A stretch of 64,000 nucleotides of DNA from Nonomuraea spiralis (GCF_014648435.1 NZ_BMRC01000034.1:21624-85623); one strand, 5' to 3'. Counted from the stretch's first letter, positions 13,796 to 23,205 are shown. The notes: generated by a model not told the origin, from the letters alone. A program made the numbers and translations.

Positions 13796-14752
13796 GTGAA
13801 GATCCGCACCATCACCGCCCTGGCCGCCGGCGCCCTGCTGGCCGCCACCACGGCCTGCGGCGCCCAGTCCCTGGACGGCGGCGCCGCGGCCCCCGCGGAC
13901 GGCGAGACCGCGGCGGTCACGCTCGACCAGGCTCCCACCGAGGAGAAGGCCGCCGACGTGATCAACGCCATCACCCCGGACAAGGACCTGGCCGCCAAGG
14001 CGCCGGCCCGCCTGAAGTCGCAGGGGCTGAAGGTCGTCACGTCCGTCGGCTACCCGCCCATGGAGGTGTACGCGAGCGACGGCAAGACGGCCATCGGCTT
14101 CGACCCCGCCCTGGCCAGGGCCATCGCCAGGAAGCTCGGCGCCAAGGTGACCATCGCCGACGAGGAGTTCAACTCCCAGATCCCCGGCGTGCTCACCGGC
14201 CGCTACGACTTCGTCATCTCCTCGATGAGCGACACGCCGGAACGGCAGACGCAGGTCACGTTCGTCGACTACGTGCAGGCCGGCGCCGGCATGCTGATCA
14301 AGAAGGGCAACCCGGCCAAGATCTCCGGCCCGGCCGACCTGTGCGGCAAGACGGTCTCCGTCGTCGACAACGGCTCGTCCATGGAGCTGGCCGAGAAGTA
14401 CGACGCCGACTGCAAGAAGGACGGCAAGCCGGCCGTCAACGTCCTGAAGTTCCCCGGCGACCAGGAGGCCCTGATCCAGGTCACCGGCGGCCGGGCCCAG
14501 GCCACCATCACCGACTACGTGGTGGCCGCCAGCAAGGCCGCCGACCCCAAGCTGGAGGTCGAGGCGCTGTCCCTGGACGGGACCGAGAGCCCGTGGGGAA
14601 TCGGCATGAAGCCGGACGACAAGCAGCTCATCGACTCGGTGAAGGGCGCCCTGGACTCCCTCATCGCCAGCGGCGAGTACGCCAATCTGCTCAAGGCGTG
14701 GAACCTGGACAAGCTGGCCGTCCAGTCCGCAGTGATCAACGGCGGTAAGTGA
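13796..14752 (+). CDS. ABC transporter substrate-binding lipoprotein (polar amino acid type)
   Basis: 318 aa from GTG 13796 with GAAGGAGC upstream. The signal sequence TITALAAGALLAATTACGAQ has a lipobox Cys near residue 21. The SBP_bac_3 fold shows VVTSVGYPPMEVYASDGKTA, GFDPALARAIARKLG and GRYDFVISSMSDTPER. This last stretch is typical of polar amino acid binding proteins. The mature protein should be tethered outside the membrane and feed the permease at 14755 and ATPase at 15660. Confidence 0.9.
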   Translation: MKIRTITALAAGALLAATTACGAQSLDGGAAAPADGETAAVTLDQAPTEEKAADVINAITPDKDLAAKAPARLKSQGLKVVTSVGYPPMEVYASDGKTAIGFDPALARAIARKLGAKVTIADEEFNSQIPGVLTGRYDFVISSMSDTPERQTQVTFVDYVQAGAGMLIKKGNPAKISGPADLCGKTVSVVDNGSSMELAEKYDADCKKDGKPAVNVLKFPGDQEALIQVTGGRAQATITDYVVAASKAADPKLEVEALSLDGTESPWGIGMKPDDKQLIDSVKGALDSLIASGEYANLLKAWNLDKLAVQSAVINGGK

Positions 14753-14754
14753 CC

Positions 14755-15663
14755 ATGCGCACGGAGCCCTTCACCGGGCCCTCCGGAGAGCACATCCCGG
14801 TCGCCAGGACGCGGCACTGGGGCCGCCTGCTGGCCGCGGTCGTCGTGACGGCGATCGCCGGCTGGCTGGTCTACCTGGTCGTGGTGAACCCGCGCCTCAA
14901 CTGGGGCAAGGTGGCCGAGTACCTGTTCAACGACCGCATCCTCGCCGGGATCTGGGTCACCATCGAGATCTCGGTGCTGGCGACCGTGCTGGGTCTGGTG
15001 CTGGGCGTCGTCGTGGCGATCATGCGGTTGTCGCACAACCCGGTGCTCAGCGGGCTGGCCACGCTCTACATCTGGTTCTTCCGCGGCACGCCGGTGCTGG
15101 TGCAGCTCATCTTCTGGTACAACCTGGCCTTCCTGTTCCCCGAGCTGGTGCTCAAGGTCCCGTTCACCATGATCGGCGTCAAGTGGGACACGAACCTGGT
15201 CATGACCGGTTTCACCTCGGCCATGCTGGGGCTCGGGCTGAACCTGGCGGCGTACTTCGCCGAGACCGTACGCGCCGGGATCCAGGCCGTCGACCACGGC
15301 CAGACCGAGGCCGCGTACGCGCTGGGCATGACCCCGGCCAAGCGGATGCGCGTGATCGTGTTGCCGCAGGCGCTGCGCATCATCATCCCGCCCACCGGCA
15401 ACGAGTTCATCTCCATGCTGAAGACCACCTCGCTGGTCTACGTGGTGGCCGGGCACGACCTGATGACCAACGCCAGCCAGATCTACAAGGCCAACAACCT
15501 GATCATGGAGCTGCTCATCGTGGCAAGCCTCTGGTACATGCTCATGACCGCCGTCGCCACCTTCCTTCAGGGCAGGCTGGAACGCCGGTTCGGCTCCGAG
15601 GCCGTACGGCTGGTCCGCGGCGGCGGGCTGGCCGCCAGGATCCTGCCCAAGGCGGCGGCGTGA
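14755..15663 (+). CDS. Amino acid ABC transporter permease
   Basis: About 302 aa with multiple hydrophobic spans. The HisM/GlnP-type signatures are ILAGIWVTIEISVLATVLG, the loop YIWFFRGTPVLVQLIFW, and the EAA loop QTEAAYALGMTPAKRMRVIV. ATG 14755 is assumed; GTG 14749 overlapping the previous stop as GTGA is an alternative. A single permease gene suggests a homodimer. It couples to the ATPase by a GTGA overlap. Confidence 0.9.
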   Translation: MRTEPFTGPSGEHIPVARTRHWGRLLAAVVVTAIAGWLVYLVVVNPRLNWGKVAEYLFNDRILAGIWVTIEISVLATVLGLVLGVVVAIMRLSHNPVLSGLATLYIWFFRGTPVLVQLIFWYNLAFLFPELVLKVPFTMIGVKWDTNLVMTGFTSAMLGLGLNLAAYFAETVRAGIQAVDHGQTEAAYALGMTPAKRMRVIVLPQALRIIIPPTGNEFISMLKTTSLVYVVAGHDLMTNASQIYKANNLIMELLIVASLWYMLMTAVATFLQGRLERRFGSEAVRLVRGGGLAARILPKAAA

Positions 15664-16439
15664 GCCCCGTCGTGCACGCCACGGGCGTGCGCATGGGCTA
15701 CGGCGACACGCAGGTGCTCAACGGCGTGGACTTCACCGTCGCCCCCGGCGAGGTGAGCTGCGTCATCGGACCGTCGGGGTCGGGCAAGTCGACGTTCCTG
15801 CGCTGCGTCAACGGGCTGGAGCAGGTGCTCGGCGGCAGCCTGCGGGTGCTCGACGAGGAGGTCGGGCACAGCCTGCGCGAGGGCCGCTACCGGCCGTGGA
15901 CGCCCAAGGAGTTCGCCGTCTTCCGCCGCCGGATCGGCATGGTGTTCCAGCGGTTCAACCTGTTCGCCCACCAGAGCGCGCTGGAGAACGTGGCCTGCGC
16001 CCCCGTCCACGTCCTCGGCGTGTCGGCGGAGCGGGCCCGTACGACGGCGATGGAGCACCTGGAGCGCGTGGGCCTGGCCGCGCACGCGCACAAGCGGCCC
16101 CACCAGCTCTCCGGTGGCCAGCAGCAGCGGGTCGCCATCGCCAGGGCGCTGGCGATGAGCCCGGAGCTGATGTTGTTCGACGAGCCCACGTCCGCGCTGG
16201 ACCCCGAGCTGGTGGACGAGGTGCTGGAGGTCATGCGCGGCCTGGCCGCCGACGGCATGACGATGGTCGTGGTCACCCACGAGATCGCCTTCGCCAGGGA
16301 GGTCGGCGACCGGCTGGCCTTCTTCGCCGACGGGGTCGTGGTCGAGAGCGGCCCACCGGCCGAGCTCCTGGCCAACCCCGGCCACGAGCGCACCAGGGCG
16401 TTCCTGTCCAGCGTCCTGAGCCCGGAGAACCGCTCCTGA
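15660..16439 (+). CDS. Amino acid ABC transporter ATP-binding protein
   Basis: 259 aa from GTG 15660, overlapping the permease stop as GTGA. Walker A is GPSGSGKST (about 38-46), the ABC signature is LSGGQQQRVAIARAL, and Walker B is LMLFDEPTSALDPE, followed by VVVTHEI. This matches GlnQ/HisP-type ATPases. It is the last gene of the 12220-16439 operon. Confidence 0.93.
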   Translation: MSPVVHATGVRMGYGDTQVLNGVDFTVAPGEVSCVIGPSGSGKSTFLRCVNGLEQVLGGSLRVLDEEVGHSLREGRYRPWTPKEFAVFRRRIGMVFQRFNLFAHQSALENVACAPVHVLGVSAERARTTAMEHLERVGLAAHAHKRPHQLSGGQQQRVAIARALAMSPELMLFDEPTSALDPELVDEVLEVMRGLAADGMTMVVVTHEIAFAREVGDRLAFFADGVVVESGPPAELLANPGHERTRAFLSSVLSPENRS

Positions 16440-16494
16440 CGACCTCCGTCCGCGAGGCCCCCGGCAGCCCCACCCCCGGCCGCCGGGCCTCCGC

Positions 16495-17058
16495 TCACCG
16501 GAACGCGCGCTGAACCGTACGAACCCGGCCGGAGCGGGGGTCCAGGACGACCGTCCGCCCGCCCCACGCCCCCCGGTCGTCCCCCGGGCGGTCGTCCAGG
16601 CGTACGTGTGAGGGGTCGATCCAGGTCACCACGGGCAAGCCGTCGTCGTGCTCGGTGCTGAAGCTCTCCGTCAAAGGCCATTCGCGGGTCAGCAGGCCGT
16701 CGTTCCTGCGGACCACGAGCGTCCAGTCGGGGACGATCCAATCGTCGTACAGGACCCGCACCTCCAGCCCGCTGCCGGCCGGGCCGGGGATGACGGTGTG
16801 CGTCCGTGTGCCGTTCACGGCGCCGGCCAGGCCCACCGTCGCCCAGATCATCACGAGCGCGACGGCGGGCCCGCGCAGGCCGCCGCCGAACGCGAGCGCC
16901 CCGGAGACGACGACCAGGCTCACCGCCACGGCGCCCAGCAGGACCGGATGGTCGAAGACCGCGTAATGCCCGAACGAGCCCGCCAGGGCGACCGCCACCA
17001 CGACCGCGGCCAGGGCGAGGAGCCCGGCGGCGGCCCGCCCACGCGAACGCGGGCTCAC
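16495..17058 (-). CDS. Hypothetical membrane protein
   Basis: 187 aa from GTG 17058, overlapping the stop of the upstream lipoprotein gene as GTGA. Three hydrophobic segments fill residues 10-80 (GLLALAAVVVAVALAGSFG, VLLGAVAVSLVVVSGALAF, PAVALVMIWATVGLAGAV). A soluble C-terminal part of about 105 residues follows, with short beta-like strands (VRVLYDDWIVPDWTLVVRR). No family is recognised; the overlap suggests it works with the lipoprotein. Confidence 0.7.
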   Translation of the reverse strand: MSPRSRGRAAAGLLALAAVVVAVALAGSFGHYAVFDHPVLLGAVAVSLVVVSGALAFGGGLRGPAVALVMIWATVGLAGAVNGTRTHTVIPGPAGSGLEVRVLYDDWIVPDWTLVVRRNDGLLTREWPLTESFSTEHDDGLPVVTWIDPSHVRLDDRPGDDRGAWGGRTVVLDPRSGRVRTVQRAFR

Positions 17059-17840
17059 GCGAACCTGACCTCCAGCCTGATGCGCTGGTTGGTGCCGCTC
17101 TGCTCGAAGTCGGCGGTGACCTGCGAGGCGAAGGCCGCGCTGCCGGTCAGCTTGATCTGCAACGGGTAGACCTGGCCGCTGGTGGCCGAGCGGTAGGTCG
17201 CGCTGATCCGGTACCGCCCCAAGGGCACGTCGACCACCGCCCAGCCGCTGTCGGTGTAGACCGGTTTGCGACCGGAGACGACCTTGCCCTTGCTGCCGTC
17301 GATCAGCGGGCCGACCGGGGTCATCGTCAGCCGTACGTTGTCCTGGTCGACGTTCTCGGGCAGGTTCTCGAACCAGAGGTTCGTGGCGACCAGGCCGCCG
17401 TAGTAGCGGCCGTCGGCGCCCGGCCGCCTGCCGGTGACGCGCCAGGTGAAGTTCCGTACGCCGCCGGCGCTCGCCCGGAAGGAGGCGGTCGAGGAGGGCT
17501 CAAGGTCGAAGGTGTACTGCTTGCCGTGGAACTGCCGCGTCACCGAGGCGCTGACCACCCAGGACGACGGCTCGCGCGGCAGTCGCGACCGGTAGACGCC
17601 GTCGCGGTCGCTGAGCAGCACGATGTCGCTGTTGTAGTAGCGCCGGTCCTTCACCACGACCTTGGCGCCCTCGACCGGTTGGCCCGCCGAGTTCACCACC
17701 CTGCCCTGCACGACGTAACCCGCCGCGGCGGCGCTCAGGTCGGCCGCGTCGGCGGTGCCCGGCGCGCAGCCGAGCAACGCGCTCAGGGCGAGCGTCGCCC
17801 CCGTCCTGCCCAGGACCCAGCGGGTCCTCGTCTCGTTCAC
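17055..17840 (-). CDS. Secreted lipoprotein with carboxypeptidase-regulatory-like domain
   Basis: About 261 aa from GTG 17840; GGAG lies 9 nt upstream, whereas ATG 17846 is too close to it. The signal reads GATLALSALLGCAPG, with a lipobox Cys near residue 25. Residues 45-110 contain YVVQGRVVNSAGQPVEGAKVVVKD, a typical CarboxypepD_reg beta sandwich opening. The rest is beta-rich without known motifs. It is a likely surface protein of unknown ligand, coupled to the membrane protein downstream. Confidence 0.7.
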   Translation of the reverse strand: MNETRTRWVLGRTGATLALSALLGCAPGTADAADLSAAAAGYVVQGRVVNSAGQPVEGAKVVVKDRRYYNSDIVLLSDRDGVYRSRLPREPSSWVVSASVTRQFHGKQYTFDLEPSSTASFRASAGGVRNFTWRVTGRRPGADGRYYGGLVATNLWFENLPENVDQDNVRLTMTPVGPLIDGSKGKVVSGRKPVYTDSGWAVVDVPLGRYRISATYRSATSGQVYPLQIKLTGSAAFASQVTADFEQSGTNQRIRLEVRFA

Positions 17841-17846
17841 GCCCAT

Positions 17847-18191
17847 CTTCTCCCCGTCCCCGGACTCCGCTGCCCTGACTGGCCAGAAAGGCATCACCCT
17901 GACGCCGGGACCTTGGAATCGGCTGGAAACCACTGGAGACGGACGGTCAAAGCGGGCACTTTCCCCACAAAGAGCCTCAGCTTCAGTGGAAGGAGATCGT
18001 GTGAAATCGTCGATGACTTAGGGAGAAAGAGCCCGTCGCGGCGGGCTCGCTGTCGTGACGGGTCCGAGGAGCAGCCTGAGGCAGGGCGAGACCGGGGCGG
18101 TGTGGCGCAGTGCCCCCTACCCGCCGCCGCTCGGGGGAGCGTACGCGTCCCGGGGCGGCCCGCGGCCGTGATCCAGGTAGGTTGGCCGACC
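17847..18191. other. Gene-free 345-bp interval
   Basis: This lies between divergent genes. A GC-rich inverted stretch, CCCGTCGCGGCGGGC, occurs near 18030. I found no convincing ORF, tRNA or riboswitch; the open frames here are short and lack ribosome binding sites. Confidence 0.5.
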
Positions 18192-19166
18192 ATGGACGAC
18201 TTCCGACGCCCGTTCCGCCCCCGCCCGCCGAAGCCCCGCGCCTCCCGTGACCGTACGCTCGCCGGCCTCGTGCTGGTGGGCGCGGCCCTCGCCGGGGTGG
18301 GCGGATGCGGCGGCGCGGCCGCCTCAGGAACGACGGGTGACGCCTCCGGGACCCTCAGTCCGACGTCCGCCGCGCCGCCGACGGCGAGCACCCCCGCCTC
18401 CTCCGGCCGTACGTTGCCCGCCCCCGGCGCGCCGCTCCCCACCGACCCGGCGCGCCTGGCGGCCTCCCTCCGCGAGACGACCACCGCCCTGAACGCCGCC
18501 ATCGACCGCTGGCGTCCGGCCAAGGCGGCCCCGCCGCAGGACGTCCAGCTCCTGGCCCTCTACCAGCAGCGCCTCTACCGCCATGCCGCCCGCAACCGCG
18601 CCCTGGCCGACCGTGCCTTCGCCCGCCTGCCGGCCGCCCTCGCCGCCCAGGCCAAGGACAACGTCGCCGCCCTGCGCGAACTGCTCGCGCTGACCCGCCC
18701 GATCAAGCCGTCCGCCGTGTTCAAGGTCCAGCCGGCCCGTCCGGCCGCCGAGCTGCTGGGCCACTTCAAGCGGGCCGAGCGCCGTTTCGGGGTGAAATGG
18801 GAGGTGCTGGCGGCGGTGATGTTCGCCGAGACCAAGTTCGGCCGGGTACGCGCCGACAGCCACGCCGGAGCCCAGGGGCCCATGCAGTTCATGCCGGCGA
18901 CCTGGCGGGCGTACGGGCTGGGCGGCGACGTCCAGGATCCCCGGGACGCCGTCATGGGGGCGGCCAACTACCTCCACGCCTCCGGCGCGCCCCGCGACTA
19001 CCGGCGGGCCCTGCACGCCTACAACCCGTCGCAGGCGTACGTGGACGCGGTCCTCCTGCACGCCCGCCAGATCGAACGCGACCCGCGCGCCTACTACGCC
19101 TACTACAACTGGCAGGTCTTCGTCCTCACCACGGCGGGCGAACGCCGCCTGACCGGCCCGAAGTAG
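18192..19166 (+). CDS. Lytic transglycosylase (SLT domain) lipoprotein
   Basis: 324 aa. The N-terminus is Arg-rich, then TLAGLVLVGAALAGVGGCGG gives a lipobox Cys. A Ser/Thr/Pro linker and a helical region (about 90-190) follow. The catalytic domain has VLAAVMFAETKFGRVRADS with the catalytic Glu, GAQGPMQFMPATW and AVMGAANYL. These are the goose-lysozyme/SLT motifs of peptidoglycan-cleaving transglycosylases. It is probably anchored on the outer face of the membrane. Its 3' end overlaps the convergent MFS gene by 41 bp. Confidence 0.88.
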   Translation: MDDFRRPFRPRPPKPRASRDRTLAGLVLVGAALAGVGGCGGAAASGTTGDASGTLSPTSAAPPTASTPASSGRTLPAPGAPLPTDPARLAASLRETTTALNAAIDRWRPAKAAPPQDVQLLALYQQRLYRHAARNRALADRAFARLPAALAAQAKDNVAALRELLALTRPIKPSAVFKVQPARPAAELLGHFKRAERRFGVKWEVLAAVMFAETKFGRVRADSHAGAQGPMQFMPATWRAYGLGGDVQDPRDAVMGAANYLHASGAPRDYRRALHAYNPSQAYVDAVLLHARQIERDPRAYYAYYNWQVFVLTTAGERRLTGPK

Positions 19167-20523
19167 CCCGTACGGCCCCCGCTGCCCCGGCCACGAGCAG
19201 GACGGCGACCGCGACGACGACCCGTACGAGACCGTCGGCGGAGGTGGGCGCGGCGAAGTAGACGCTCCCGAGCCCGGCGACGCCGGTCACCCCGGCGAGC
19301 ACCGGGCCGGTGGAGTTCAGCGCCGAGATCGCCGACGCCAGCCGCGGCTCGACCAGCGAGGTGATCCGCGCGATCAGCGGGCTGTACCCGGCGGCGTGCC
19401 CGGCTCCGGCCAGGAGCAGCAGCGGCACGGACACGACCGGCTGCCACCGGTCCCGGCAGAGGAGCACCAGCAGGCACGCCCCGGCCGCGAAGGCGATCGG
19501 GCCCGCGATCGGCAGGACCCGCTGCAACCGCAGCGGATATCGGGTCCAGGTCAGGCTGAGCGCGCCGAACCCCAGGGCGTACGGGACGAACGCCAGCCCC
19601 GCCTCCAGCGGCGAACGGCCGAGCGCGGTCTGGAGGTGCAGGGTGAGGGTCAGCAGGAAGACGGTGTAGCAGCCCATGACGGTCCAGCAGGCCGCGAGTC
19701 CGGGCTTCACGCCGTTCGGCCGTACCGAGGCCAGGTCCAGCAGCGGATGCGGCGCCCGGGTCTCGTGACGGACGAACGCCGCCGCCAGCGCGACCCCGCA
19801 CGCCAGCGAGATCCACACCCAGAGGGGCCAGCCGAGGTCGCGGCCGAAGATGAGCGGGACCGTGATCGCGGCCATGGCGGCGGTCAGGATCGCCACCCCA
19901 CCCGGGTCGAGGCGCGCCCGGCCGTCCACGCGGGAGACCGGCAGCAGGCGCGGGCCCACGGCCAGCGAGATCACGCCGATCGGGATGTTGATCAGGAAGA
20001 CGGGCCGCCAGGACAGCCCGAACAGGTCGGCGCTGACGACCAGCCCGCCGACGACCTGGCCCAGCGCGACCCCCAGAGCGAGCACCATGCTGTAGAGGCC
20101 GATCGCCCGGCGGCGTGCCGTGCCCTCCCAGTGCGTCTGGATGAGCGAGAAGATCTGCGGGGTGAGCAGCGCCGCCCCCATGGCCTGCGCGACGCGCGCG
20201 CCCACCAGCACGGTGACGTCGGGGGCCAGTCCGCACAGCAGCGACGCGCCGGTGAACCAGCCCAGCCCGATCAGGAACGCCCGTCGTTGCCCGACGACGT
20301 CGCCGAGGCGCGCGCAGGTGACGAGGAGCACGCCGACGGTCAGGAGATAGCCCGACACGATGAGTTGGATCGCCGTGCCGCCGGCGTGCAGGTCGGCGCG
20401 CATGGTCTCGGCGGCCACCGACACGATCGAGCCGTCCATGGAGGCCATGACCTGACCGGTGAGCAGTACGGCGAGCATCGGGGCGCGGCGCACACCCGTA
20501 GGCGGAGGAACGAGAGCGATCAC
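19126..20523 (-). CDS. MFS transporter, DHA2 type
   Basis: 465 aa from GTG 20523, with GAGGGTGGGGG upstream. MFS hallmarks are LLTGQVMASMDGSIVSVA (motif D1-like), ARLGDVVGQRRAFLIG (motif A) and GVALGQVVGGLVV (motif C of drug antiporters). DHA2 pumps usually have 14 membrane spans, and the length fits. The TetR gene at 20668 is divergent, the classic repressor-pump arrangement. The C-terminal codons overlap the convergent transglycosylase gene by 41 bp. Confidence 0.88.
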   Translation of the reverse strand: MIALVPPPTGVRRAPMLAVLLTGQVMASMDGSIVSVAAETMRADLHAGGTAIQLIVSGYLLTVGVLLVTCARLGDVVGQRRAFLIGLGWFTGASLLCGLAPDVTVLVGARVAQAMGAALLTPQIFSLIQTHWEGTARRRAIGLYSMVLALGVALGQVVGGLVVSADLFGLSWRPVFLINIPIGVISLAVGPRLLPVSRVDGRARLDPGGVAILTAAMAAITVPLIFGRDLGWPLWVWISLACGVALAAAFVRHETRAPHPLLDLASVRPNGVKPGLAACWTVMGCYTVFLLTLTLHLQTALGRSPLEAGLAFVPYALGFGALSLTWTRYPLRLQRVLPIAGPIAFAAGACLLVLLCRDRWQPVVSVPLLLLAGAGHAAGYSPLIARITSLVEPRLASAISALNSTGPVLAGVTGVAGLGSVYFAAPTSADGLVRVVVAVAVLLVAGAAGAVRATSGRSGGVRPPW

Positions 20524-20667
20524 GCCCCCACCCTCGGCCACCGGCACCCGCCGGGTCTTGAAGAAGTTTGCGCGCGACGGCCCCCGGCTCACGCGGTTGA
20601 TGTGGAGATCACGCAGAAGTCTGTGTCGGCGGGCATCGAATAGGATCAACGTCACAGAGGAGGTGGC

Positions 20668-21273
20668 GTGGCGACGCGACGAGAGCAGACCAGCAACGAG
20701 AGCCGCGAGCTGATCCTCAACGCGGCGGCCGAGTTGTTCGCCGAGAAGGGCTACCGGCAGACGACCTTCATCGACGTGGCGAACCGCTCCGGCATCAGCC
20801 GGGGGTCGATCCCGTGGCATTTCGGCAGCAAGGAGGGCCTGCTGCTGGCCGTGCTCGAACGTTCGGTGGCGATGGTCCGCGACAACCTCGCCGCGGCCCC
20901 GCAGGCCGGCGAACCGGACTTCGAGCAGATCGACCTGGGCGTGGGCGCGCTGCTCGCCCTCCCGACCACCAAGTTGTTCGTCACGCTCCTGGTCGAGGCG
21001 CTGGAGCCCGGCTCGCCCATCCGCGACCGCTACGTAGAGATCCACAACACGCTGCGCGACCACTGCCGGAGCTGGCTGGAACGCCTGCCGCTGCCGCCGG
21101 ACCTGCCGGTCGAGTCGTTGTCCGTCGCGATCGTCGGCGCCGGCATCGGCATCCACCAGCAGTGGCTGCTCGCGCCCGACCGGGTCGACGCCGCCCAGGC
21201 TCTGGCCGCGCTGCGCACCCTGGTCGCCGGCATCCTGCCCGCCGGTGGCACCGGGGGCGCGGTACGCCGCTGA
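20668..21273 (+). CDS. TetR-family regulator (probable pump repressor)
   Basis: 201 aa from GTG 20668 with AGAGGAGG just upstream. The TetR helix-turn-helix is ILNAAAELFAEKGYRQTTF, then IDVANRSGISRGSIPWHFGSKEGLL. The C-terminal ligand domain is not family-specific. A TAGGAT -10-like box lies about 20 nt before the start. Divergent from the MFS gene, it most likely represses that gene and itself. Confidence 0.88.
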   Translation: MATRREQTSNESRELILNAAAELFAEKGYRQTTFIDVANRSGISRGSIPWHFGSKEGLLLAVLERSVAMVRDNLAAAPQAGEPDFEQIDLGVGALLALPTTKLFVTLLVEALEPGSPIRDRYVEIHNTLRDHCRSWLERLPLPPDLPVESLSVAIVGAGIGIHQQWLLAPDRVDAAQALAALRTLVAGILPAGGTGGAVRR

Positions 21274-21286
21274 CCGCCGGATCGGC

Positions 21287-22456
21287 CTACCAGGCCGGGG
21301 CGTACTCCGGGAGGGGACGGGCGTTCCTGCCCTGGACCCGGCGTTCCACCGCGCCGACGGCCTTCATCAGCGGCAGGCGTACCAGGGCGTCTCGGACACA
21401 CCGCCCGCCCTCGGTCCTGGGCACCATGAGCCGGACGTTCGGGCCGATCTGCTGCTTCTTCTCGACCAGCGGGCGGTGGACGGCGTCGTACCGGGCGAAG
21501 GCGATCCGGTGGTCACCGCCGGCGGCGGCGAGCTCCCCCGCCAGCCGGTACGCCCCGACCAGGGCCAGCTCCGCCCCCGCGCCCGAGGCCGGGGAGGCGC
21601 ACCAGGCGGCGTCGCCGACGAGCACGACCCGGCCCTTCGACCACGAGTCCATGTGCACCTGGCCCAGGGCGTCGAAGTAGAAGTCGGGGTCGGCCAGGGC
21701 CGAGTCGAGCAGCTCCCGGGTACGCCAGGACGTCTCGCCCCCGAAGACCCGGCTCACCAGCCGCTTGTGCTCGGCGACGTCCCGGTGGTCGTAGTCCAGC
21801 GGCGCCGAGCGGAAGATGAAGTACGCCTTGGCCTGGGCGTGGTTGCCCGACCGGTAGATCCCGGCCATGCGGCCCGGCGTGTTGAACATCGTGACCCAGC
21901 GGTCCTCCCCGAGCGCGGCGTCGGCGTCGGCGAAGGCGAAGTAGTGGTCCTTGTGCTGGACGAACTCCTCCTCCGGCCCGAAGGCCAGCCGCCGTACGTG
22001 GGAGTGCATGCCGTCGGCGCCGACGACCAGGTCGAAGGTGCGGGCGGGCGCGTGCTCGAAGGTGACCCGCACGCCGTCGTCGTCCTGCTCCAGCTCGCGG
22101 ATCGAGTCCCCGGACACGATCTCCGCGTCGGCCGCCTCGCCCAGCAGCGCCACCAGGTCGCCGCGCATGATCTCCACCGAGCGCGGGTCCCTGATGTCGA
22201 CGCGGGCGACGGGCCGGTCCGCGGCGTCGACGAACTTCATGCCGTGCACGTCGGTGGCCAGCGCGCGCACCCGCGGCATGATGCCCATCCGCTCGGCCAC
22301 CTCGACGGCGTTGTCACGTACGTCCACCCCGTTGCCGCCGCCGCGCGGGCGCGGAGCACGTTCGACGACGGTGGGCCGGAAGCCGTACCGGGTCAGCCAG
22401 TGAGCCAGGGTCAGCCCGGCGATGCTCGCGCCGGAGATCAGGATCCGCTCGTTCAT
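21287..22456 (-). CDS. FAD-dependent monooxygenase (aromatic hydroxylase type)
   Basis: 389 aa. The dinucleotide motif is ILISGASIAGLTLAHWLTRY (GASIAG variant of GxGxxG). The DG motif is VVGADGMHSHVRRLAF and the second FAD motif is VVLVGDAAWCASPASGAGAE. This is the PHBH/TetX-like group A flavin monooxygenase architecture. Such enzymes hydroxylate aromatic or polyketide substrates or inactivate drugs; the substrate is unknown. It is divergent from a TetR gene whose operator region lies between them. Confidence 0.88.
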   Translation of the reverse strand: MNERILISGASIAGLTLAHWLTRYGFRPTVVERAPRPRGGGNGVDVRDNAVEVAERMGIMPRVRALATDVHGMKFVDAADRPVARVDIRDPRSVEIMRGDLVALLGEAADAEIVSGDSIRELEQDDDGVRVTFEHAPARTFDLVVGADGMHSHVRRLAFGPEEEFVQHKDHYFAFADADAALGEDRWVTMFNTPGRMAGIYRSGNHAQAKAYFIFRSAPLDYDHRDVAEHKRLVSRVFGGETSWRTRELLDSALADPDFYFDALGQVHMDSWSKGRVVLVGDAAWCASPASGAGAELALVGAYRLAGELAAAGGDHRIAFARYDAVHRPLVEKKQQIGPNVRLMVPRTEGGRCVRDALVRLPLMKAVGAVERRVQGRNARPLPEYAPAW

Positions 22457-22524
22457 GGGGGCTCCTCGCGCTACAGTTAACTGAAATAACCGTTCCAGTT
22501 AAGTATGTGGAAGGGGCATTCCAC
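22457..22524. promoter_or_regulatory. Divergent monooxygenase/TetR operator region
   Basis: It contains the palindrome CAGTTAACTG near 22473, a second CAGTTAA about 22 bp later, and GTGGAA-GGGGCA-TTCCAC (22507-22524, 6-bp perfect arms) ending exactly at the proposed TTG start of the TetR gene. The arrangement suits TetR autoregulation and control of the monooxygenase. Confidence 0.5.
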
Positions 22525-23094
22525 TTGTCAACGCCCGCCGAGCCCAGGCGCCGCGCCGACGCCGTACGCAATCGCCGGCTCGCCCTCGACGCCGCCATGA
22601 CGCTGCTGGCCGAGCCAGGCGCGGCCCTCACCGTCGAGGCCATCGCCAGGCGGGCGGGCCTGGGCGCCGCGACCGTCGTACGCGCGTTCGGCGGCAAGGA
22701 CGCCCTGCTGGACGCCGCCGTGTCCCGCCTGCTCGAACCCGTCGTCCGGCGTGCCCGCGACCTGCTCGCCGAGACCACGCCGTACCGGGCGCTGCACACC
22801 TTCCTGCGCGAGCTGATCGCCTTCCAGAGCGCCCACCACGCCGTCAACGACCAGCTGAACGGCCTGGACCTGCCCGCCACCACCGCGCTGCGCGCCGACC
22901 TGGTCGCGGCCGTCGAGGAGATGACCGAGGGCGCGCGGCGCGCGGGCGCGATCCGTACCGACCTCGACCCCGCCGTCGTCACGACGCTCATCGGGCAGAC
23001 CGCCCTGGCCGTCGCGCGCGCCCACCCGCCGTCGCAGGCCCTCACGGACGCCTACCTCACCGTCCTGCTGGACGGCCTGCGCCCCGCCCCCTGA
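22525..23094 (+). CDS. TetR-family regulator
   Basis: 189 aa from TTG 22525, which has AAGGGG 8 nt upstream; GTG 22507 would place the start inside the inverted repeat. The helix-turn-helix region reads LALDAAMTLLAEPGAALTVE, then AIARRAGLGAATVVRAFGGKDALLDA, a slightly degenerate TetR motif. It is divergent from the flavin monooxygenase gene at 21287-22456, its probable target. Confidence 0.82.
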   Translation: MSTPAEPRRRADAVRNRRLALDAAMTLLAEPGAALTVEAIARRAGLGAATVVRAFGGKDALLDAAVSRLLEPVVRRARDLLAETTPYRALHTFLRELIAFQSAHHAVNDQLNGLDLPATTALRADLVAAVEEMTEGARRAGAIRTDLDPAVVTTLIGQTALAVARAHPPSQALTDAYLTVLLDGLRPAP

Positions 23095-23205
23095 CTCCCG
23101 CGGGAATGTCCATACGGTCGATCTCCATCGTCCATATGGCCGATCAAGGCCGACCGCCCGGAACCCTAGCGTCGGTGCCGACAACATCAGACAAGGGGGC
23201 TCTCT

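Noticed and set aside
17847..18191. c-di-AMP (ydaO) riboswitch upstream of the lytic transglycosylase
   Set aside because: The context would fit, but none of the conserved ydaO core elements could be found.
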